Of a DNA stretch of 64,000 nucleotides, positions 18,586 to 26,453 are shown one piece after another. Under the pieces are notes generated by a model, which saw nothing but the letters and a program-made list of their open reading frames with translations, was not told where the DNA came from and searched no databases. Source of the stretch: GCA-2732755 sp965228265 (GTDB taxonomy: Bacteria; Planctomycetota; Phycisphaerae; Phycisphaerales; UBA1924). Numbering within the stretch: position 1 is the first letter of the stretch; each line of letters starts with the position of its first letter. Both the position numbers and the translations under genes were made by a program. The DNA is taken from contig OZ245804.1 of assembly GCA_965228265.1 (NCBI GenBank), forward strand, positions 186,001 through 250,000, given 5' to 3'.

Positions 18586-19215
18586 TCAGGCGCGACGGCG
18601 GCGCGTGGCGGCGAGGCCTGCGAGCCCGAGGAGACCTGCGCTCGCGGGCGCGGGGATGGCGTTCCAGGAGGTGTTGTCGATGTGGGTGAGGGGCTGGAAG
18701 CCGAAGCCGAGGATCCGGACGTCGTCGAACTTCATGCCGCCGGTGGCGTTGATGTTGATCCACTCATCGCCGACGCCGCCCCAGCTGGGAGCGAAGGCGA
18801 AGTTTGCGACTTCGACGCCGTCGTCGAAGAGGAAGACATAGGCGCCGCCGCCGAAGGGGCTGGGCGCGCCGGAGGGGTCCCAGACCTGAGAGGAGAAGTC
18901 GGTGAGGTCGTTCTCGAAGGTCATGAAGACGCCGAAGTTGCCGAGGAAGGCGTTGTCGGTGCCGAGCCAAGCCTGGCCGGGCGTGGTGGAGAAGTTGTTG
19001 ACGACGGACTGGCCGTCGCCGGCGGTGATGTCGACGCCGTGGGTCGAGATCCATGTGCTCGAGGGGACGACGCCGGTGGGCGTGCCGGGCTCGTCGAAAG
19101 TGAGCGTGGTGGAGTAGGTCGGAGCGCTCGCGCCGAGCGAGATCGTGATATCGGCGTGCGCGGGTGCTGCTGTGATCGCGGCCCCAACCATCAGAGCTGT
19201 CATTGCGTTGTTCAT
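18586..19215 (-). CDS. Exported protein with PEP-CTERM-like sorting tail
   Basis: From the ATG at 19215 (GGGAGAGA upstream) the protein has 209 residues. A signal peptide (MNNAMTALMVGAAITAAPAHA) is followed by a beta-rich middle. The C-terminus has three parts: a Pro-Ala-Pro-Ala motif, a hydrophobic helix (SAGLLGLAGLAA) and an Arg cluster (TRRRRA). That is the PEP-CTERM/exosortase-type tail, here in its planctomycete variant. The protein would be cut and anchored or released at the cell surface. It lies upstream of the two HAF genes on the same strand, making a run of three exported proteins. Confidence 0.82.
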   Translation of the reverse strand: MNNAMTALMVGAAITAAPAHADITISLGASAPTYSTTLTFDEPGTPTGVVPSSTWISTHGVDITAGDGQSVVNNFSTTPGQAWLGTDNAFLGNFGVFMTFENDLTDFSSQVWDPSGAPSPFGGGAYVFLFDDGVEVANFAFAPSWGGVGDEWININATGGMKFDDVRILGFGFQPLTHIDNTSWNAIPAPASAGLLGLAGLAATRRRRA

Positions 19216-19360
19216 TGCTGTCTCTCCCGAAATGCGTTGTCTGATCCCATGTGCCATCAGTGGTTTGCATGCCCCCACTCTGGCTGCTGGCACGGTCCGA
19301 GTCACACCCGGAAACCGTCCTGATTCGGAGACGATAACCCGGCATATTTTTCCGCACAAG

Positions 19361-19374
19361 TTTCCAGCTGGAAA
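19361..19374. promoter_or_regulatory. Perfect 14-bp palindrome in divergent promoter region
   Basis: TTTCCAGCTGGAAA is a perfect dyad between the leftward CTERM gene (start 19215) and the rightward gene at 19470. It lies in the AT-richest part of the intergenic DNA, close to likely promoter elements, so it may be an operator. No further copy was noticed by eye. Confidence 0.45.
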
Positions 19375-19469
19375 TTCTGTAGATTATTTTTCTGGTATAC
19401 CGCCCCCGCGCGAAATCACGCTATACTCCCCTCAAGGCCGACGAGTGTCGTTTTGTTAGGATTTTGATT

Positions 19470-20663
19470 ATGTCAACACTTGAGCGGGAATGCAGCGAAG
19501 CGGTCGGTCGGCTTCGGGCTGCGCTGATCGGGCTTTACGACAGCGTGGGCGCGGACCCGTCGAGCCCGCAGGAGGTGGCCCGCACCTTCCGGATCAACAA
19601 GACGCTCACGTGGAACATGGCGAAGCTGATGCAGTCGGGCGACGGTCTCGCGGCTGTGCCGCACGTGCCGGGCAACTCCTCGATCGAGCGGTTTCTCAAG
19701 GCGACCGAGTCGAAGGGCGCGAACAAGAAGGCGGTCGAGGCGGTGCGCACGGCGACGCGCGAGTTCGAGCGGGTGATCAGTGTTCATGTGGGGGATCGCG
19801 CGACGCTTGATCTCGTGATCGACGCGATGCCGAACTCGGATGCCCAGGGACTTGAGCTGAGCCGAAAGCGGGCGTTTTTGGGCAACAGCGGGATCTATGG
19901 CGTGCAGGCGCGGGCGAACCTGATGTGCTGCTTCCTGGCGCCCAATGAGGAAGACCCGAGCCAGCTCGACATGGTGATGCTGAGGGGGCTGCTGGGCGTG
20001 CGCCGACTCCGCCCGACGGTGCGGATCCCGATCTTCAGGACGCGTCAGTGGAGCTCGGCGGGCCAGGCGATCGCATCGCAGCAGTGGCAGCCGATCGAAG
20101 AGCACGCGAACGACGCGTTCCTGAGCCGATTCAACAAGGGCGAGATCCCGGAGATCGAGGCGGTCGAAGCGCCGGGCGGGACCGACTACCTCATCCAGCC
20201 CGGCCCGATCGGGAACACGGGTGCGTTCGATTGTTTCTACGGCGACATGATCCGCGCGGGAGCCTCGCGTTACAGCGACAGCACGGACGAGACGGGCGAG
20301 TTCGGTGTGACAGTCACCGCGCCGGCGGAGTGTGTGCTGTTCGACATCGTGGCGCACAAGGATCTCGATTTCGTGCTGGATGCGGAATCGTTTGTGTACG
20401 CCCACCTCTACACGGGCGGGCAGATCGATGGCCAGTGGGACGAGGCGTCGCTGCTGCCGATCCGTCAGCGCGCGATGGCGATCCCCGGTTCGCCCCCGGC
20501 TGTGGCGACGACGCTGGTCCCCCACTACTCCGATATGCACGGGTATATCTATGAGCGTCTGGGCTGGGACCCGAGCGCGTTCCGCGCGATCCGCCTCGAG
20601 ATGAAGTACCCACCTCTCGGGTCCACGATCATCCAGCGGTTCGGCCTGCCAGAACGCCCCTGA
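19470..20663 (+). CDS. Protein of unknown function with possible N-terminal helix-turn-helix
   Basis: The protein has 397 residues from the ATG at 19470 (AGGA upstream); a TTG at 19464 is the alternative. Residues ~25-50 (SPQEVARTFRINKTLTWNMAKLM) read like a helix-turn-helix, which would suggest DNA binding. The rest is alpha/beta with no motif I recognise, and has no signal peptide or membrane segment. It may be a cytoplasmic regulator whose large C-terminal domain binds a ligand. It is divergent from the CTERM protein gene and shares the palindrome at 19361. Confidence 0.7.
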   Translation: MSTLERECSEAVGRLRAALIGLYDSVGADPSSPQEVARTFRINKTLTWNMAKLMQSGDGLAAVPHVPGNSSIERFLKATESKGANKKAVEAVRTATREFERVISVHVGDRATLDLVIDAMPNSDAQGLELSRKRAFLGNSGIYGVQARANLMCCFLAPNEEDPSQLDMVMLRGLLGVRRLRPTVRIPIFRTRQWSSAGQAIASQQWQPIEEHANDAFLSRFNKGEIPEIEAVEAPGGTDYLIQPGPIGNTGAFDCFYGDMIRAGASRYSDSTDETGEFGVTVTAPAECVLFDIVAHKDLDFVLDAESFVYAHLYTGGQIDGQWDEASLLPIRQRAMAIPGSPPAVATTLVPHYSDMHGYIYERLGWDPSAFRAIRLEMKYPPLGSTIIQRFGLPERP

Positions 20664-20706
20664 TTCATGATCGTCCGACGGCTATGCACAACAAGCGAGG
20701 ACCCGA

Positions 20707-21699
20707 TCAGTCGTCGATCGTGATGATGACGTTGCCCTGCTTGTGCCCCTCGTCGACGTAGCGGTGCGCATCGCGGATCTGGTCGAGCGTGAAGCGCCGA
20801 TCGATGACCGAGCGGTACGCCCCGGCCTCGATCATCTCTCGGAAGTAGGCCAGGTCTTCCGGCACTTCGGAGGCTACGCCCATGATGACCTTTGAAGACC
20901 GGGTCAGGGTGCACCAGAGAGCTTGCAGGACGGTCTTGGCGCTCATGACAACGGCGATGAATCGGCTGCCCGTGGACATGACGGGGCGGCAGGCAAGAGG
21001 CGTGGTCGCGCCGACGGCGTCGAAGACGATGTCGTATGGCTCGCGGCCAACCGAGGGTTTGGTGTAGTCGTGCTTCTTGTAGTCGATGACGGAATCGGCG
21101 CCGAGTTCGTGCATCAGCTCGGTGTGCCGGGTGCTGCAGACCGCGGTGACGTGGGCCCCGGTGTGCTTGGCGAGCTGGACGGCTGCGCACCCGACGGCTC
21201 CGGATGCGCCGATGACGAGCACGCGTTGGTTTGGCTGAAGCTTTGCGGCTTGATGGAGGAAGTGACGCGCGGTCAGGAGGCCGAAGCAGAGGCACCCGGC
21301 TTCGTCAAAGGACATGCTCTCGGGGATGGGTTCGATGAGTCCGTCCGCGGAGATGGCGATGAGCTGGGCGTGGGTGCCGGCGGGCTTTGAGAAGGAGGCC
21401 ATGCCGAACACGCGATCGCCAGGGACAAAGCGTGTGACATCCGGTGCGGTTGACTCGACGACGCCGGCGAACTCGGTCCCGAGCACACGGCGTCGCGGGC
21501 GGAAGATGCCGAGGGCGAGCTTTGCGGGCAACCAGAAGATGCCGGGGACGTTGAAGCCTCGGACGCGCGCGTCGCCCGACGAAACGGTGGTGGCACGGAT
21601 GCGCACGAGCACTTCGCCCGGTGCGGTGGCGGGGTCGGGTAGCTCGGTGAAGCGGATGACATCGGGGGAGCCGTAGCGGGAGACGATCGCGGCTTTCAT
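20707..21699 (-). CDS. NAD(P)-dependent alcohol dehydrogenase, quinone oxidoreductase-like
   Basis: The protein has 330 residues of the medium-chain dehydrogenase/reductase superfamily: a GroES-like N-terminal domain (~25-125) and a Rossmann domain with VLVIGASGAVGCAAVQLAKHTGA near residue 160. The zinc-ligand cysteines of true alcohol dehydrogenases are missing, so it resembles the zinc-free quinone or enone reductases. It is the second gene after tetR (39-bp gap, same strand) and so probably TetR-controlled. Substrates are likely reactive carbonyls or quinones. Confidence 0.9.
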   Translation of the reverse strand: MKAAIVSRYGSPDVIRFTELPDPATAPGEVLVRIRATTVSSGDARVRGFNVPGIFWLPAKLALGIFRPRRRVLGTEFAGVVESTAPDVTRFVPGDRVFGMASFSKPAGTHAQLIAISADGLIEPIPESMSFDEAGCLCFGLLTARHFLHQAAKLQPNQRVLVIGASGAVGCAAVQLAKHTGAHVTAVCSTRHTELMHELGADSVIDYKKHDYTKPSVGREPYDIVFDAVGATTPLACRPVMSTGSRFIAVVMSAKTVLQALWCTLTRSSKVIMGVASEVPEDLAYFREMIEAGAYRSVIDRRFTLDQIRDAHRYVDEGHKQGNVIITIDD

Positions 21700-21738
21700 G
21701 GGGAGGGGAGTCCTTGGGATGGTTGGCGGGGAGATTGC

Positions 21739-22320
21739 TTAGGCCTGATCGAGCAACCGCTCGGCCATGAGCCTTGCGCGGCGTGCGGCGACGCCGGGGT
21801 TGTTGCCGCTGTCGGTGACCTGGCCGACGACGCGAGCCGTCACGATAGCACCTTCGAGGAGGATGTTGAGTTGCTCTGCGAGTTCGGCGGGATCGGCGAA
21901 GTCGGCGGCCTCGCACAGTTCTTTGAGGTAGCGGACGATTTCCAGTTTGTGCTCGGCGGCGAGTCGGCGGGGCGCGGAGTCGGCGGAGGAGAACTCGGCG
22001 GCGGCGTTGATGAACATGCAGCCGCAGAACTCGTTGCCGGTGAACCACTCCTCGTGGAAATCGAAGACGGCCAGGATTTGCTCGCGTGGGGTCTTGGCCT
22101 GGGCGCCCACGAACTTCATGAGTTTGTTTCGGAAGATCTCGTCGCGACGGCGCATGGCGGCGACGACGAGCTCGTCTTTGGACTTGAAGTGGTTGTAGAG
22201 CGTCATGCGGCTGATGCCGCCCTCTTTCTGGATGTCATCCAGGCTCGAGGCGTGGAAGCCGTGCTTGTAGAAGACGCGCATGGCTGCGTCGATCAGATCG
22301 TCTCGTCGGCTGGGGGGCAT
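21739..22320 (-). CDS. TetR family transcriptional repressor
   Basis: The protein has 193 residues. The N-terminal helix-turn-helix is clear (LIDAAMRVFYKHGFHASSLDDIQKEGGISRMTLYNHFKSKDEL). The C-terminal all-helical part holds two close cysteines (FCGCMF) near residue 99, which could act as a thiol or electrophile sensor. It heads a leftward operon with the oxidoreductase gene. A TACTG-N6-CAGTA dyad lies 26 nt upstream of its start, and the same dyad precedes the divergent cluster, which suggests control of both. Confidence 0.92.
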   Translation of the reverse strand: MPPSRRDDLIDAAMRVFYKHGFHASSLDDIQKEGGISRMTLYNHFKSKDELVVAAMRRRDEIFRNKLMKFVGAQAKTPREQILAVFDFHEEWFTGNEFCGCMFINAAAEFSSADSAPRRLAAEHKLEIVRYLKELCEAADFADPAELAEQLNILLEGAIVTARVVGQVTDSGNNPGVAARRARLMAERLLDQA

Positions 22321-22345
22321 GGGTTCCCTCTGGTGAACAGGTCCT

Positions 22346-22363
22346 GTACTGACTCAACAGTAC
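22346..22363. promoter_or_regulatory. Predicted TetR operator 1 (tetR promoter)
   Basis: The perfect dyad GTACTG-N6-CAGTAC (spacer ACTCAA) sits 26-43 nt upstream of the tetR start. It shares its half-site with the dyad at 22493-22512. Confidence 0.7.
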
Positions 22364-22492
22364 GCATGAAGAGGTCTTGCAGATCTCTTTCGTGAGAATT
22401 TGCCTGGTCAGAATAGGAATTATCGGGGGTTTTGAACGCAGAATGCGGTTTCTATGGCGATTTTGCGAGAAACTCTGGAATGGGAGTTGAAG

Positions 22493-22512
22493 TATACTGA
22501 TTAGTCAGTATA
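22493..22512. promoter_or_regulatory. Predicted TetR operator 2 (divergent cluster promoter)
   Basis: The perfect dyad TATACTG-N6-CAGTATA (spacer ATTAGT) lies 150 nt upstream of the carboxymuconolactone-decarboxylase-like gene. The core TACTG-N6-CAGTA is the same as in operator 1. The rest of this 341-bp intergenic region shows nothing else I recognise. Confidence 0.7.
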
Positions 22513-22661
22513 GTTACGACACAAGGCCCGTTCCTCCCGGTGTTGGCGGGGCGCAGGGCTTTGAGGCAATCCGGCGCGAGGAGCGCCCACATCACCGCGA
22601 TGGCCGAGCCCGGCGAGCGTTTCGCTGGGATGGGTATCGCATGGCCTGAAGGAGGCACACC

Positions 22662-23231
22662 ATGTCCCGTTTCCCGATTCACACCGCAGAGACCGCACCC
22701 GCAGCCAAGTCGCTCATTTCGAACGCTGAGCAGGCGTTCGGCTTTCTTCCGAACCTGCTGGCCGTGATGGCCGAGGCCCCGGCGCTGCTCGAGGGGTACA
22801 TGACGCTGGCGTCGATCTTTGACAAGAGCGACCTCTCGCCGACCGAGCGTCAGATTGTGTTGATGGTGAACAACCGTCTGAACGGCTGCACGTACTGCAT
22901 GGCGGCTCACTCGGGGATCGCCAAGGCGCAGGGTGTTTCCGACGATGTCATCTCGGCGCTCCGCGACGGGTCGGAGCTTGCAGACCCGAAGCTCGAGGCG
23001 CTGCGTGTGTTTGCGGTGAAGATCAACGAGAGCCGCGGCTGGCCTGAGGAGAGTGATATCGAGGCGCTGCTCGGCGCGGGGTATACGGCGCGGACGGTGC
23101 TCGAGGTGATTCTCGGCACGGCGGTGAAGGTGATGTCCAACTACACGAACCACATCGCAGGCACGCCGCTGGACAAGGCCTTTGCCGCGGTGGCGTGGTC
23201 GCCCGACGAGGCCTGCGCGACGCGCGGCTGA
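22662..23231 (+). CDS. Carboxymuconolactone decarboxylase / AhpD-like peroxidase-family protein
   Basis: The protein has 189 residues. The signature CTYCMAAH near residue 77 is the redox-active CxxC plus histidine of AhpD-like alkylhydroperoxidases in the carboxymuconolactone decarboxylase family. It probably reduces peroxides or other reactive compounds in the cytoplasm. It is the first gene of a rightward cluster under operator 2. GGAGG lies upstream of the ATG at 22662. Confidence 0.9.
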   Translation: MSRFPIHTAETAPAAKSLISNAEQAFGFLPNLLAVMAEAPALLEGYMTLASIFDKSDLSPTERQIVLMVNNRLNGCTYCMAAHSGIAKAQGVSDDVISALRDGSELADPKLEALRVFAVKINESRGWPEESDIEALLGAGYTARTVLEVILGTAVKVMSNYTNHIAGTPLDKAFAAVAWSPDEACATRG

Positions 23232-23286
23232 TTCCACTGGCTGATGGCGGGCGCTGGCAGCGCGGAGCCGACGCAAGGAGTTTGAT

Positions 23287-23793
23287 ATGAGTTCTGAAAC
23301 AGGACCGGGCGCTTCGGCGTCTGCGCGATCGCCGCGCCCGCTCGTCCCGCCGTTCACGCCTGAGACGGCGTTGGCGAAGGTGCGAGCCGCGGAGGACGCC
23401 TGGAACAGCAGAGATCCGGAGCGCGTGTCCATGGCGTACTCGCCCGACAGCGAGTGGCGCAACCGCGATGTGTTTGTGCGGGGACGCGACGAGATCCGGG
23501 CGTTTCTCCGGGGCAAATGGGAGCGTGAGCTGGATTACCGGCTGACCAAGGCGCTCTGGGGCTTTCGTGAGAACCGCATAGCCGTGCGGTTTCAGTACGA
23601 ATGGCACGACGCGGATGGGCGGTGGTTCCGCAGCTACGGCAACGAGTTGTGGGAGTTCGATGCGCTCGGCCTGATGCGTCGGCGCGAGGCGAGCATCAAC
23701 GACGTTGCGATCACCGAGGCGGAGCGGCGTTTCCTCTGGCCCGCGCCGGGGCCGAGACCTGTGGTGCACGCGGGCATACCCGACGTGCGGTAA
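23287..23793 (+). CDS. NTF2-like protein of the DUF1348 family
   Basis: The protein has 168 residues. After a ~22-residue disordered Ser/Ala-rich start, the region AEDAWNSRDPERVSMAYSPDSEWRNRDVFVRGRDEIRAFL is the SnoaL/NTF2-like cone fold typical of DUF1348. The later block (ALWGFRENRIAVRFQYEWHDADGRW) fits too. The fold usually forms a small-molecule pocket. Its place between the AhpD-like gene and the hydrolase gene suggests a role in the same stress or detoxification response. Confidence 0.85.
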   Translation: MSSETGPGASASARSPRPLVPPFTPETALAKVRAAEDAWNSRDPERVSMAYSPDSEWRNRDVFVRGRDEIRAFLRGKWERELDYRLTKALWGFRENRIAVRFQYEWHDADGRWFRSYGNELWEFDALGLMRRREASINDVAITEAERRFLWPAPGPRPVVHAGIPDVR

Positions 23794-23890
23794 CGCAAGG
23801 GGCTGCCCGGCGGGACGGTCTTGCGCGGGCATGCAGTACGAGCTTTGAGATTGACGCCGAGCGATGAGCCCGGTGAGAAAGGAACAGCAG

Positions 23891-25102
23891 ATGAACCGGA
23901 ACAGGATGACGATTGCAGCTCTGACGATGTGTGCCGCCTGGCCCGTGACGGCTGGGGCGCAGCCGGGGCATCCCGATGAGCACGCGGGGCACGATCACGC
24001 GCATCACATTCACTACATCAACGGCCCGCGTGAGGACGCGCCGATCCCGAGGCCCGGGGTGGAGCTTGGCCGGGGCAGCTTTGCGCTCCTAGTTATCGAT
24101 CCGCAGAATGACTTTCTGAGTCCGGAGGGCGTCACCTGGGGCGTGGTTGGCGAGAGCGTGACGGAGAACAACACGGTCGAGAATATCGAGCGGTTGTTTG
24201 CGGCGGCCAAGGACGCCGATGCGAGGGTCTTTGTGAGCCCCCACTATTACTACCCGCACGACCACACCTGGAAGTTTGAGGGCGCGCTCGAGACGCTGAT
24301 GCACGACATCAACATGTTCGAGCGCGAAGGGCCGTTGGCGACCGAGGGCATCGAGGGCTCGGGCGCGGACTGGCTGGAGCGGTACAAGCCCTACATCAAT
24401 GATGGCGAGACGGTTGTGGTCAGCCCGCACAAGGTGTACGGCTCCGATTCGAACGACCTGGCGCTGCAGCTGCGCAAGGCGGGGGTCGATCAGGTTGTGA
24501 TCGCGGGGATGTCGGCGAATTTGTGCGTCGAGTCGCACATGCGGAACTTGATCGAGGAGGGTTTCGAGGTGGCGATTGTGTCGGACGCGACGGCGGCCGC
24601 CAAGCTGCCCGGGTACGACGGCTACGAGGCGGCGTTCGTCAACTACCGCATGATCGCCAGCGACGTGTGGAGCACGGACGAGGCGGTCGAGAAGATCGCG
24701 GGGGCAAGGGGGAACCTCGTGAATGTTTCGGGCGCCAGCAGGATCGGGCTCGACGGGTTTGATCCGGTGAGTTTCTTCGAGGGCCGTTCGCCAGTGAACG
24801 GGTCGCCGATGATTCGGGCCGAGCACGCGGGGGCGACGTACCTCTTTGCGAGCGAGCGGAGCCGGACGAAGTTCCTGGCCGACCCCGACCGGTTTGCGCC
24901 GCAGTACGGCGGGTTCTGCTCCTACGGGGTATCGATCAACATCCTGCTGCCGGTGGATATCACCACCGCGCAGGTGCGGAACGACAAGCTGTACCTGAAC
25001 GTGAACGCGGACATCCTCGAGAAGTTCAACGCGGATTTCGAGGGCAGTGTCTCGCGTGCCGAAACGAACTGGCCGGGACTGTTCGAAGAGCACGCCGAGT
25101 GA
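23891..25102 (+). CDS. Exported isochorismatase-family cysteine hydrolase fused to a YHS domain
   Basis: From the ATG at 23891 (AAGGA upstream) the protein has 403 residues. The N-terminus is a signal peptide (TIAALTMCAAWPVTAGAQ), followed by a His-rich stretch (HPDEHAGHDHAHHIHY) that could bind metal. Residues ~60-265 form the cysteine-hydrolase domain: ALLVIDPQNDFL holds the catalytic Asp, and the nucleophile Cys is in GMSANLCVESHMRN. Residues ~290-345 resemble a YHS metal-binding domain (DPVSFFEGRSPVNGSP ... FASERSRTKFLADPDRFAPQYGGFCSYG). A fused, exported form is unusual. The substrate is unknown. It is the last gene of the operator-2 cluster. Confidence 0.85.
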   Translation: MNRNRMTIAALTMCAAWPVTAGAQPGHPDEHAGHDHAHHIHYINGPREDAPIPRPGVELGRGSFALLVIDPQNDFLSPEGVTWGVVGESVTENNTVENIERLFAAAKDADARVFVSPHYYYPHDHTWKFEGALETLMHDINMFEREGPLATEGIEGSGADWLERYKPYINDGETVVVSPHKVYGSDSNDLALQLRKAGVDQVVIAGMSANLCVESHMRNLIEEGFEVAIVSDATAAAKLPGYDGYEAAFVNYRMIASDVWSTDEAVEKIAGARGNLVNVSGASRIGLDGFDPVSFFEGRSPVNGSPMIRAEHAGATYLFASERSRTKFLADPDRFAPQYGGFCSYGVSINILLPVDITTAQVRNDKLYLNVNADILEKFNADFEGSVSRAETNWPGLFEEHAE

Positions 25103-25154
25103 GCGTCAGACCGCAGACAGACCGGTGACTGACCAAGCCAGACCCCCACATTCC

Positions 25155-25193
25155 CCGCCCGCTCGGCATCGATCGCCGGCGGGCGGGTTGTTT
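25155..25193 (+). terminator. Hairpin terminator after the hydrolase-YHS gene
   Basis: The stem CCGCCCGC / GCGGGCGG is followed by GTTGTTTG. The T-tract is weak. A related GC-rich hairpin occurs at ~27877-27913. Confidence 0.5.
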
Positions 25194-25282
25194 GCTGGGG
25201 CATGAGGAGATCTGTGTCAGTGATGTTCGAGACACTCACGGCACGGCAAGTGCAGGAGTGCGGGAGTGCATTCGCGCGGGCA

Positions 25283-26002
25283 TCAGTATGCTTCGTCAGT
25301 CATCGCCTCGAGTCGTTTGTAGACCAGTGAGACCATGCGATCGCAGCGTTCACCATCGAACGCAAGCTGGCGGCGGATCTCGTCGGCGCCGGCACCTTTG
25401 AGGGCTTGTGCCATCTTGGGTTTGGTCCTGAGAAGACAGACTTTCACGTTGCTTTCTGTCATGCCGAGACTTGCGGCGGTTTCGCGTGTGCTGAGTCCCT
25501 GCACGATGCGGAGCATGACGACCCCCCGCTCACGTTCGGAGAGCGCATCCAGGGCGTCGTCGAACATCTGCATCCTTTCTTGACTATCCATGCTTTGCCC
25601 TGAATCTCGGGTGCGGGGCGTGGTCTGTTCGTACGACTCGACGGACTGTTCGCGCAGCCGCTGCTTCGCCCGGCGTGAACGGAAACGCAGGGCTTCATTG
25701 AACACGATGCGTGTCATCCATGTGACGAGCCTGGAGCGTTCAGCGAATTCGGGGAGCCCCTTGTAGATGCGGATGTATGACTCTTGCAGGACGTCCTGTG
25801 CGTCGGTGTCGTTGGTCAGCACGGATCGAGCAGTGCGGAAGAGGCGTTCGTTGTGTCGCCGCATGAGCAGTTCGAATGCGCCGACATCGCCGGATATCAC
25901 ACGCGAGGCCACTTCGGCGTCGTCCATCGGGGCCAGTGTATCGAGTTTATTCAGATACGTTCGCATCGTGCGCTCGTGAGGATTGTACGGGTGCTTTCTC
26001 AT
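25283..26002 (-). CDS. ECF RNA polymerase sigma factor
   Basis: The protein has 239 residues. Sigma region 2 spans ~40-110 (GAFELLMRRHNERLFRTARSVLTNDTDAQDVLQESYIRIYKGL) and region 4 spans ~150-205 (LSERERGVVMLRIVQGLSTRETAASLGMTESNVKVCLLR). This is the SigW/RpoE-like ECF layout. The start at 26002 overlaps the stop of the DoxX-like gene by 4 nt (ATGA), so the two are translationally coupled. No anti-sigma gene is visible, so the upstream membrane protein could be part of the signal path. Confidence 0.92.
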   Translation of the reverse strand: MRKHPYNPHERTMRTYLNKLDTLAPMDDAEVASRVISGDVGAFELLMRRHNERLFRTARSVLTNDTDAQDVLQESYIRIYKGLPEFAERSRLVTWMTRIVFNEALRFRSRRAKQRLREQSVESYEQTTPRTRDSGQSMDSQERMQMFDDALDALSERERGVVMLRIVQGLSTRETAASLGMTESNVKVCLLRTKPKMAQALKGAGADEIRRQLAFDGERCDRMVSLVYKRLEAMTDEAY

Positions 26003-26430
26003 GATGCGTACGTCGAGGTCGTGCGATGCGACACGCCGACGCCGGGGATGAGCTGCTCGCCGCGATACGCCGCCAGCCCGGAGAGTGTGTACGCCCCGAG
26101 CGCCATGACCAGGTCTCGCACGGCGATATCGAGGTAGCCGGCCAGTGCGACGTTGATTGCGATGAGCACAAGCCAGGCGGCTACGACGTATCCGCCCAGT
26201 CTTGTGAGTTTGGTCAGGACCGCGAGCCCCGCGACAATCTCGATCACGCCCACGATCATCATGAAGACGGCGGGCTTGAACGGGAGAAGATCGCCAGCGA
26301 ATTGGGGCAGGTATTGCGACCAGTCGGTGAGCAGGTTTGTGAACTTATCGGCACCCGCGACGATCGGCACCAGGCCGTAGCAGAGGCGGAGCGGGATATA
26401 CAGGTGATCGAGCCGGTTGTTGCTTTCCAT
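25999..26430 (-). CDS. DoxX-like integral membrane protein
   Basis: The protein has 143 residues with four hydrophobic helices (residues ~10-25, ~50-70, ~75-95, ~103-120), in the size and layout of the DoxX family. The start at 26430 has AAGGAAGG upstream. It is coupled to the sigma factor gene downstream and lies 23 nt after the desaturase-like gene, so the three form one leftward operon. Confidence 0.8.
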   Translation of the reverse strand: MESNNRLDHLYIPLRLCYGLVPIVAGADKFTNLLTDWSQYLPQFAGDLLPFKPAVFMMIVGVIEIVAGLAVLTKLTRLGGYVVAAWLVLIAINVALAGYLDIAVRDLVMALGAYTLSGLAAYRGEQLIPGVGVSHRTTSTYAS

Positions 26431-26453
26431 GGTGGGTCCTTCCTTTCAGGAAG

